This document shows positions 1 through 5,817 of a stretch of 6,114 bases of DNA, in pieces. Position 1 is the first letter of the stretch; every line of letters begins with the position of its first letter. The notes below the pieces were generated by a model, which was given only the letters and a program-made list of their open reading frames with translations, had not been told where the DNA came from and did no database searches. The position numbers and the translations under genes are program-made. Source of the stretch: CAYMBL01 sp044225155 (lineage in GTDB: Bacteria > Planctomycetota > Phycisphaerae > UBA1845 > Fen-1342); assembly GCA_044225155.1 (NCBI GenBank), contig JBGAJB010000215.1:1-6114 (forward strand), read 5' to 3'.

Positions 1-493
1 TTTGCCGGCCTTTCATCAGCTTGAACTCGCCGATGGGCGCCACCTTGCGGTAGCCCAGATACAGGATGACGTCGAGCACTTCGGTCCACGTGGGAAACAG
101 CCGGCCGTTCGCGCGCTTGTATTCAACCATCGCGCGGAGGAACTCGAGCTGTTCCTCATTCATGTGCCCTTCTTCGGCGTCGCGGCGGTAGTCGGTGCGC
201 CGGCGGCCGGGCCCGCGGCGACGGTCGAATTGCGAGACAGGCACAGCAGCGGATTCATCGCGCCGATCGACGCCATCCCGCCGATCGACGACGCTCGCCC
301 GGCGATCAGGGGTTTTGCGGCGCTCGACGGCCGGAGTGCCCGTGGTATCGGGCGTTTCAGCGACCGGCGGGGTCGCCGGCGGCGCTGCGGATTGCGACGC
401 CGGTGCGGCCTGCGGCGGCGGATTCTTCTTGCGCGTCGCGCTGCGTTCGCGCGGCGTTCCACCTGGAACGGCTTCGGTGGTCGATGCTGTCAT
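1..493 (-). CDS. Unrecognised protein with disordered Arg/Pro-rich leader, partial (3' end outside window)
   Basis: An open minus-strand frame runs from an ATG at 493-491 to the left edge, giving 164 residues without a stop. Residues 1-55 are rich in Ala, Pro and Thr. Residues 58-104 are strongly basic and repeat the triplet DRR (PDRR, VDRRDG, VDRRDE, then FDRRR and YRRD). From about residue 111 the composition changes to that of a folded domain, beginning MNEEQLEFLRAMVEYKR and continuing through FPTWTEVLDVILYLGYRKV. I do not recognise the family; this segment vaguely resembles small conserved domains in planctomycete hypothetical proteins, from memory only. The start is uncertain. The frame stays open upstream and a GTG at 541-539 is an alternative. 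An internal ATG at residue 111, preceded by a GAAGG-like sequence, could start just the conserved domain. The ATG at 493 has no strong Shine-Dalgarno. The gene lies 140 bp downstream of the acidic-tail gene on the same strand and could be co-transcribed with it. Function unknown. Confidence 0.6.
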   Translation of the reverse strand, partial: MTASTTEAVPGGTPRERSATRKKNPPPQAAPASQSAAPPATPPVAETPDTTGTPAVERRKTPDRRASVVDRRDGVDRRDESAAVPVSQFDRRRGPGRRRTDYRRDAEEGHMNEEQLEFLRAMVEYKRANGRLFPTWTEVLDVILYLGYRKVAPIGEFKLMKGRQ

Positions 494-633
494 GGGGGTG
501 GTATCGGCGCGAACCGCGGAGCGCTTTGGGGTTCTTCCCACCGCCGCGGAATGCCGGCCGTTCTCGGACCGCCGCCCGGCGCCACTTATCGGAAGTGAGC
601 CGGGCGGGCGAATGTCATGCGAACCGGAGCGAC

Positions 634-990
634 TTACTCGTCCTCGTCGTCAATTTCTTCATCGTCGTCGTCATCGTCGTCGTCGAGGTCGTCTTCTTCG
701 TCGTCGAAGTCCTCGTCGAGATCGTCGGCATCGTCTGCCTCCTCGTCGTCCGCGGGGAGGTCGTCAAACTCGAAATCGGAATCTTCCTCATCGTCGCCTT
801 TGCGTCCTGCCGCGCGCGTCTCGCTGCCCGGCAGAGCGGCCGATTCCGGCTCGATTTCGCCCTGCTCCTCCTGCGTCGCCTCGCCCGACTCGTCGTTCAC
901 GTCATCCGCGGCGAGGGTCCACGGCCGCGCCCATCCGAACCGTTTCCCCGGCGCAAATTCCCCAGTGCTGGTCAGCAACTCGCACACCAT
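634..990 (-). CDS. Small protein with extreme Asp/Glu-rich C-terminal tail
   Basis: This 118-residue protein starts with ATG at 990-988 and ends with TAA at 636-634. An AGGAG Shine-Dalgarno (1002-998) lies seven bases before the start, which makes the start well supported. Residues 1-27 look ordered, with hydrophobic and aromatic residues (MVCELL, KRFGWARPW). Residues 30-65 are polar linker. In residues 66-118, 41 of 53 are Asp or Glu, including a run of eight Asp at 103-110. The tail must be disordered and highly negatively charged. No signal peptide or membrane segment is visible, so it is probably cytoplasmic. Acidic tails in other families bind basic proteins, act as nucleic-acid mimics or bind metals, but nothing here chooses between those roles. 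I do not recognise the N-terminal 30 residues. The gene is divergent from the tRNA-binding-domain gene. The Ser-rich plus-strand frame over the same bases is a shadow. The good SD, the promoter and the mixed GAC/GAT/GAA/GAG codons argue that this minus frame is the real one. Confidence 0.72.
   Translation of the reverse strand: MVCELLTSTGEFAPGKRFGWARPWTLAADDVNDESGEATQEEQGEIEPESAALPGSETRAAGRKGDDEEDSDFEFDDLPADDEEADDADDLDEDFDDEEDDLDDDDDDDDEEIDDEDE
637..750. repeat. Degenerate TCG/TCC trinucleotide-rich tract encoding the acidic tail
   Basis: The plus strand here is made largely of TCG, TCC and TCT triplets (GAC, GAT and GAG/GAA codons on the minus strand). Perfect TCG stretches alternate with single-base variants. 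The tract coincides with the Asp/Glu codons of the acidic-tail gene. The register is kept in coding phase and the codons vary, so this is a low-complexity coding repeat, not a separate element. Such a tract is prone to slippage in whole-codon steps. Confidence 0.7.
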
Positions 991-997
991 CGCGATA

Positions 998-1002
998 CTC
1001 CT
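998..1002 (-). promoter_or_regulatory. Shine-Dalgarno of the acidic-tail gene
   Basis: On the minus strand AGGAG (part of AGAGGAGT) lies seven bases upstream of the ATG at 990. It is one of the clearest ribosome binding sites in the window and fixes the start of the acidic-tail gene. Confidence 0.7.
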
Positions 1003-1032
1003 CTGGCTCTCCGTTTCCCGATTGGCGCGGGC

Positions 1033-1060
1033 AGATTACACACGCGCGAAACTGCGTCAA
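1033..1060 (-). promoter_or_regulatory. Probable sigma70-type promoter for the acidic-tail gene
   Basis: On the minus strand TTGACG (1060-1055) matches five of six -35 consensus bases. It is followed after 16 bases by TAATCT (1038-1033), which keeps the key T, A and final T of the -10 box. Transcription would begin near 1026, giving a leader of about 35 bases before the ATG at 990, with the Shine-Dalgarno inside it. The rest of the 260-bp divergent region (991-1250) has no gene. It contains a short inverted repeat CCGCC/GGCGG at 1093-1108. I see no convincing plus-strand promoter for the opposite gene. Confidence 0.45.
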
Positions 1061-1222
1061 GCCCCCGCGACGCGCCCCCGAATGATTCTCTCCCGCCCTC
1101 AACGGCGGTCAAGGGAAACCGACTTTCGCACTCCAATACCGAAGCGCAGAAATCGCATTCATTCTCGATGAACTTTACGTTGCGCGGAGCCGTCCGGCGA
1201 GCCGTGTATCATTCTCCAGACA

Positions 1223-1237
1223 CGCGACTGGGTCGCG
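1223..1237 (+). repeat. GC-rich perfect hairpin in the leader of the tRNA-binding-protein gene
   Basis: CGCGAC (1223-1228), loop TGG, then GTCGCG (1232-1237) form a perfect six-pair stem with a three-base loop. It ends four bases before the GAGGG ribosome binding site at 1242-1246. In the mRNA it would sit directly beside the ribosome docking region. As DNA it could instead be an operator. There is no U-tract after it, so it is not an intrinsic terminator. Confidence 0.45.
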
Positions 1238-1250
1238 AAAAGAGGGTTCG

Positions 1251-1598
1251 ATGTCCGATATGCCCGCACAAATTCAGTACGACGATTTTGCAAAGGTGGA
1301 GCTGCGCGTCGCGACCGTGATCGCCGCCGAGCCCCACCCGAACGCCGACAAGCTGCTCGTGCTTCAGATCGACCTGGGACCGCTCGGCCGTCGGCAGATC
1401 CTCGCCGGCATCCGCGCGTTTTACGCGCCCGAAACGCTCATCGGCCGTCAGATCATCGTCGTCGCGAATCTCGCACCGCGCGCGATGCGCGGCCTGGAGA
1501 GCAACGGCATGCTGCTGGCGGCCAGTACGGATGATCGATCGGATGTCGTCGTACTCGCGCCATCCAAGCCGGTGCCGCCCGGCAGCCGCGTTTCCTGA
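1251..1598 (+). CDS. Stand-alone tRNA-binding OB-fold protein (MetRS beta / C-terminal domain type)
   Basis: This is a 115-residue protein made essentially of one tRNA-binding domain (Pfam tRNA_bind, PF01588), the OB-fold dimerisation domain found at the C terminus of methionyl-tRNA synthetase and in CsaA and EMAP-II-like proteins. Family signatures are clear: YDDFAKVELRVATV (residues 10-23), the EPHPNADKLL segment (27-36), the LAGI strand (51-54), and VVANLAPRAMRGLESNGMLLAA (70-91). The last is the MetRS-beta type, not the CsaA type. The catalytic Rossmann domain is absent, and the length fits a complete stand-alone domain. In the family this domain binds the tRNA outer corner in cis or as a separate subunit. 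Whether it serves MetRS here is inference. The start at 1251 has GAGGG four bases upstream, and a second ATG at 1260 is an alternative. It is followed 31 bp later by the DUF2752-type gene on the same strand and is probably co-transcribed with it. Confidence 0.88.
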   Translation: MSDMPAQIQYDDFAKVELRVATVIAAEPHPNADKLLVLQIDLGPLGRRQILAGIRAFYAPETLIGRQIIVVANLAPRAMRGLESNGMLLAASTDDRSDVVVLAPSKPVPPGSRVS

Positions 1599-1629
1599 AC
1601 AAGGCCCGCGCGGCAGCGGCGGAGTGCAG

Positions 1630-2172
1630 ATGCCGAATCCCGAAACGGACTCGTCAGCGACCCTCGACGCGCTGGAAGCGGCGCGCGGTCGGCGGCGCGC
1701 CGATGCCGTCCTCAGCACGCGCATCATCGCGACGCTGACGCTCGGGATCTGCGCGACGCTGCTGACCATCGCGGCCCGCCTGACGCCGGATGCGCGCGGC
1801 TTCGGCACGCACCAGCAACTCGGCCTCGGCGCTTGCGGCATGCTGCTCACGACCGGCCTGCCCTGCCCAACCTGTGGAATGACCACCGCGTTTGCCTACG
1901 CGGTTCGCGGCGATTTGGCCGGCGCCGCGTGGGCCCAGACCGGCGGCCTGGTGCTCGCCTTATTCACGATTGCGCTCGTGCCGTATTCGCTGACGGCGCT
2001 GGTTCTGGGGCGCTGGCCGTTCATGCGGCAACTGGCACGCATTCCGCCCTACTGGGTGTTCTTGGCGCTGCTCACCGTCCTGCTGGGCGGGTGGGCGATC
2101 AAACTCCTACTCGGGCTGGTCACGCACACGCTGCCGATGACGCAAGCGATTCGCGTGTCGATACTGCTGTAG
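1630..2172 (+). CDS. DUF2752-type membrane protein with CPxCG motif
   Basis: This 180-residue protein carries the hallmark of the DUF2752 family (PF10825): GLPCPTCGMTTAF at residues 76-88, with the paired cysteines at 79 and 82, followed by a helix leading into a membrane segment. Three hydrophobic segments are visible at about 31-50, 103-125 and 141-163. A polar, charged N terminus (1-29) precedes them. The biochemical role of the family is not established. The cysteine pair could bind metal or be redox-active, which is inference. The frame is open further upstream to 1531, but those 33 codons overlap the preceding gene and look like shadow. The ATG at 1630 has GGAG (1621-1624) five bases before it; an in-frame GTG at 1624 is possible. 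It ends 4 bp from the stop of the convergent RND gene. Confidence 0.82.
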   Translation: MPNPETDSSATLDALEAARGRRRADAVLSTRIIATLTLGICATLLTIAARLTPDARGFGTHQQLGLGACGMLLTTGLPCPTCGMTTAFAYAVRGDLAGAAWAQTGGLVLALFTIALVPYSLTALVLGRWPFMRQLARIPPYWVFLALLTVLLGGWAIKLLLGLVTHTLPMTQAIRVSILL

Positions 2173-2176
2173 CTGC

Positions 2177-5100
2177 CTACGGATCGCGCGTCATTACGAT
2201 TGCCTGCGGGGCCGCTCCAGGACTGCGGGCCGCGAACCACGCCCGCAGATCGAGCACAAATGCAAGCACGCACGGCACGAGCACGAGCGTGCCGAGCGTC
2301 GAAACAAACATGCCGCCGAGCAGGACGCTCGCCATGCCGCGATAAAGCTCACTGCCGGCCCCGGGCATGAACGCCAGCGGCAGCAACCCCACGATCGTCG
2401 TCAGGCTGGTCATGAGGACCGGCCGCACGCGGACACGCACGGCCTCGCGCACGGCGACGTGCGTGGGCATGTGATGCTCGCGCAGGAAAACGAGCGACTG
2501 CTCCACCAGCAGGATCGCGTTTCTCACGACGAGGCCGACCAGCATGACGAAGCCCAGGAAGGTCAGCACGTCGAGCTGCTGCACCGGCTGATCGGTCGTC
2601 AACAGCGTGCCCTGATGGCAGAGCCACAGGCCGAGGAAGCCGCCGAAAACAGCCAGCGGCACGCTGAACATGATCACAAACGGGTAGAGCCAGCTCTCAT
2701 AGAGCGCGCACATCAACAGGTAAACGATGAGCACGCTCAGGAAGAACCGGCCGCTGAGAATGTTGATCGCGCTGACCCAGTTCCAGCCCTTCCACTCGCC
2801 GACCAGCGCGTTGCGGGCGGCGGCCAGCTTGTCCGCATTGCCGGTCAGGGCGATCGTCACGGTCGGATCAATTGCGCCGGCGCTGCGAAGGTTCGGCTCG
2901 ATTTCGTTTTTGATCTGCCGAATGAGCGCCTCCAGCGCCAGAGACTCCGGCGGCGTGATCGTGAGCGTGACCGAGCGCTGCCGCTCGATGTGGTTGATCT
3001 GCTCGAGCGCCGTCGTGTCCGTCAGCGTCGCGGCCGCACTGACCGGCACAATACGGCCGGACGGCGCCCACATCGGCACCTGGGCGATTTCCTGCGTCGT
3101 GCGGTCGTTCTCGCCCGCGACGAGCAGCGTGATGTCGATCGTGCTGCCGCCGCCCGGGCGAAAGTCGCCCATGTACGCACCGTCGCCGCAGGCCTGGATC
3201 ACCAGACCGATGTCCTCGGCCGTCAGCCCGAGTTCCCGTGCGCGTTCGCGATCAGGCGTGATGCGCACCTCCGGCCGGCCGAGATTGAAATTGGCCGGGT
3301 CCGGCTGCGCAGAGCCGTAGCGCTTACTGCATTCGACGAGGAGTGCCCCGGCGGCGGCGTTCACTTTGTCCAGATCATCGCCGCGCACCTGCAATTCGAC
3401 GTTGTTGCCGCTGCCGAAGCTGAACAACGAAACCTGCTGAAAGAAAGCGTACGTGCCGGGAATCCGCGAACCAGCCGTCGAAAGCAGGCGCACGAGCGGC
3501 TGCACACGCTGCGGATCGCGGCTGGTCGCGCCCATGTAGCAACTTCCATTGAACGAAACGAAGAAGAAATTCTCGATCAGCGGCGGGGGCGTGAGCCATT
3601 CGCGCCGCTGTCGATCGCGCTGCAAAGGACTCAGCTCGGGATTGTCGACCCCGGGGAGGGCGTTTGCCGCCAGCATTCCGCTGATCTGCTGCCGCCAGGC
3701 GTCGTCCAGCGCGCGCTGCTCCGGCGAGCCCGGCTTAGCGCTCCAATAGGGCCGAATAACATCCTCGATCACGCTGCCCATGCGGCGATATTCGGCCATG
3801 CTGTAACCCGGCGGCGTCAGAAGGGCCCCGAACACCAGATTGCGATTGCCCGCCGGCAGGTAAGTCGTCTCCGGGATCAGCAGATAGGCCGCGATGAACG
3901 ATCCGATCGTGGCCGTTCCGATGAACGCGGCGCGCGGCAGCGTCGTCTCGTTCAGCCGGGCCACGATCCGCGCGAACCAATTGGCGACGCGCAGGATCGG
4001 ATCGCGCGTCATGCCGATCGAAGCCGTCACCACTTCACCGGTCTCGATGGGCCGTTCTTCCGTCGGGAATTTCGGCGAAGATTTCCGACCGGTCAGCAAT
4101 CGCGCCGCCAGCGGGGGGATCACCGTGACCGCGACGAACAGCGACAAACCGATCGCGGCGACCTCGGCAATGCTGATGTCGCGGAAAAGCTGCCCGGCTT
4201 CCTCGCGGATGAAGATGACCGGAATGAAAACGGCCAACGTCGTCAGCGTGCTGGCCAGCACCGCGCTCCAGACTTCATTCGTGCCGTCGTAGACCGCCTG
4301 AAGATTCGGCTTGCCGAGCTGTTTGTGGCGGAAAATGTTTTCGAGCACGACGTACGCGCTATCCACGACGTCGCCCACGGCCAGGCCGATGCCGGCCAGC
4401 ATGATGACATTCATGGTGCGGCCGGTGAGCACGACGATCATGAACGTGCCGATGATCGACACGGGAATCGTGAGGGCCAGGACCACCGTCGCGCGCCAGC
4501 TCCGCAGGAACAGGAGCAGCAGGCCCAGCACCAAGGCGCTGCCGAAGATGATGTTCGAGCGCACCATGTCGATGGCTTGCGTGATGTAGACCGTCTCGTC
4601 ATAAACCTGCGTGAGGTCAAGCTGCATTCCTCGGCCGCGCAGCACTTCCTCATTCACACGAACGATCGCCTCACGGAGCTTCTGCATGACCGAGATGACA
4701 TTGGAGCCGACTTCGCGCCGGACCGGAAAAGCGAGGACGAATTGTCCTTCGCTCCGCACGAAGCCCTGCGCTTTCTTATAGCTGAGCTCGACCTCGGCCA
4801 CGTCGCGCACGTACACCGGGCCGCCCGCAGTGGACGCGATGACCGTGTCGGCGATTTCATCGACGGACGCGTACTGTCCGACCGTGCGAATGGCGTAATC
4901 GCGTTTGCCCTGCTGAGCGCGTGCCGGCCGAGACGTTTACGTTCTGGCGCCGCAGGGCATCGGCGACTTGCCCGAATGTCAGCCGCGAGACGCGAGCTTG
5001 CCGGCGTCGACGCGAATCTGCACCTCGCTGGCACATAGGCCGCCGAAGATGTCCACCGACGCCACGCCGGGGACGCGATCGAGATAGGGCTTGACGAAGT

Positions 5101-5587
5101 CCTTGACGAAATCGCGCTGCTTGCGGATTTGCTCATCGTCCTGGCCGCTGCGCGGGCGGAGAATCAGCCACGCGATGGTCGTGTCGATGTCGTTGTTGGC
5201 GGCCTGAATCGTGGGCTGATCGACTTCGAGCGGGTAGTTGCTCACCTGCCGCAGCTTGTCATTGACCTCGCGCAGCGCCTCATTCTTCTCCACGTCCGGA
5301 TAGAACTCCAGCACGACGCTGCCGCTGTTGTCGCGCGAGGTGCTGGTCATCTTGCGCAGGCCCTTCACGCTGCGAAGCTGCTCCTCCTGCTTTTCGATGA
5401 TTTCTCGTTCGACTTCCTGCGGATTGGCGCCGGTCCAGTTGGTGGAGACGACGATCGTGGTCGTGTCGATCGACGGAGTGAGCTGCACGGGAATGGCAAA
5501 AAGCGACAGCAGCCCGAACAGCGTGACCAGCAGCACGCCGACCGAGACGCCCACCGGGCGCTCCACGCACACCTTGATGAGATTCAC
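2177..5587 (-). pseudogene. HAE-1-type RND efflux transporter (AcrB-like), interrupted by two compensating frameshifts
   Basis: The product would be an inner-membrane proton-driven efflux pump subunit of about 1136 residues, longer than AcrB (about 1050). It starts at GTG 5587-5585 (VNLIKVCVERPVGVSVG, a standard RND N terminus), with GAGGGCGG upstream. Visible features: TM1 at about 15-33; the first porter region; TM2-TM6 at about 344-493, with TM4 motif VVDSAYVVLENIF where Asp409 matches the AcrB relay Asp407 and the next residue is Ser, not Asp; TM7 at about 554-570; the second porter and docking region with an extra hydrophilic stretch at about 617-670; and TM8-TM12 at about 947-1112, with VVRNAILLVEQ placing Arg1022 where AcrB has Lys940. 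Around 4982 the conserved sequence continues in another frame for 21 codons (LTFGQVADALRRQNVNVSAG then T), returning to the first frame near 4919. The nominal frame has TGA at 4981-4979 and TAA at 4939-4937. An intact copy with assembly errors is equally possible. No MFP partner gene is adjacent. Confidence 0.85.
4919..4982 (-). other. Out-of-frame 21-codon segment bounded by two indels in the RND gene
   Basis: Reading the minus strand, the 5' part ends GKLASRG then TGA. Restoring one C (GGCTGA to GGCCTGA) gives LTFGQVADALRRQNVNVSAG in the neighbouring frame, a normal RND porter sequence. At ACGCGCTCAG (about 4922-4913) the frame must shift back to read AQQGKRDYAIRTVGQYASV. That needs either one extra base removed (reading T-AQQGK) or two missing bases restored in the CGCG run (reading TR-AQQGK). 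Both changes fall in a short C or CG run. After the second change the original frame is recovered exactly, so the rest of the gene reads through to 2177. Confidence 0.8.
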
Positions 5588-5632
5588 GCGAAAACCGCCC
5601 TCGCGTCCGCCAACGCGCAGCTTGTTCGACTT

Positions 5633-5657
5633 GCGGCCGGTCAGGCAGCCGGTCCGC
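5633..5657 (-). repeat. Imperfect inverted repeat upstream of the RND gene
   Basis: GCGGCCGG (5633-5640) and CCGGTCCGC (5649-5657) are complementary apart from one bulged base, around an eight-base spacer. It lies about 45 bp before the pump's GTG start, within its likely leader. It could be an operator for a local regulator or an mRNA hairpin. The 228-bp gap (5588-5815) has no other supportable gene. Confidence 0.3.
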
Positions 5658-5668
5658 GAAACGAGCGG

Positions 5669-5698
5669 ATGCTAACTGGAAGCGAACTCAATGGCCAA
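5669..5698 (-). promoter_or_regulatory. Weak candidate promoter for the RND gene
   Basis: On the minus strand TTGGCC (5698-5693) and TAGCAT (5674-5669) each match four of six sigma70 consensus bases, with an 18-base spacer. A start near 5662 would give a leader of about 75 bases that includes the inverted repeat at 5633-5657. Matches of this quality occur by chance, so it is only a candidate. Confidence 0.22.
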
Positions 5699-5793
5699 GC
5701 GGCGCAGCAGACTTTCGTCGTCTCTCTTTCGGGCGACAGGTTCAAAGCCGAATGAGCGCTGCTATCCTCGCCGACCGCCGCTCTTTACGGCTG

Positions 5794-5817
5794 AAAAAAG
5801 ATTGACCCGGTCAAATC
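5794..5817 (-). terminator. Probable intrinsic terminator of the transaldolase gene
   Basis: On the minus strand TTGACC G GGTCAA (5814-5802) can form a five- to six-pair stem, extended by GA/TC beyond one bulged T. It is followed directly by six T (5799-5794). The left arm begins inside the transaldolase TGA stop (5818-5816), so stop codon and terminator overlap. The stem is short and not very GC-rich, so efficiency may be modest. It would separate transaldolase transcription from the downstream RND gene. Confidence 0.5.

Noticed and set aside
617..1171. Plus-strand frame encoding a poly-Ser protein
   Set aside because: The Ser run is the other strand of the Asp/Glu codon tract. The minus frame has a strong Shine-Dalgarno and promoter; this one has neither.
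1205..1212. TATCAT as a -10 box for the tRNA-binding-protein gene
   Set aside because: The nearest -35-like hexamers (TTGCGC, TTTACG) are 21 and 27 bases away, too far for a normal spacer.
403..1320. Plus-strand 305-codon frame with a Val/Ile-rich hydrophobic stretch
   Set aside because: The hydrophobic run comes from reading the GTC/ATC register of the trinucleotide tract. The frame runs through the divergent promoter region and into the tRNA-binding gene.
1531..1629. Longer N terminus for the DUF2752 protein from ATG 1531
   Set aside because: These codons overlap the well-supported tRNA-binding gene and give a sequence unlike a membrane-protein start. ATG 1630 has its own ribosome binding site.
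4913..4985. Programmed ribosomal frameshifting in the RND gene
   Set aside because: No slippery heptamer or recoding context is apparent. Two opposite shifts 63 bases apart would be needed, and RND genes are not known for recoding.
2459..5038. An 859-codon plus-strand open frame antisense to the RND gene
   Set aside because: The translation is dominated by Arg, His, Asp and Gln with no domain or membrane pattern. It mirrors the high-GC codon use of the real RND gene. Long antisense frames are expected opposite such genes.
4654..5136. Minus-strand 160-codon frame crossing the RND frameshift region
   Set aside because: It is in the third frame, not the one carrying the conserved RND segment. 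Its Ser/Arg/Ala-rich translation has no RND similarity.
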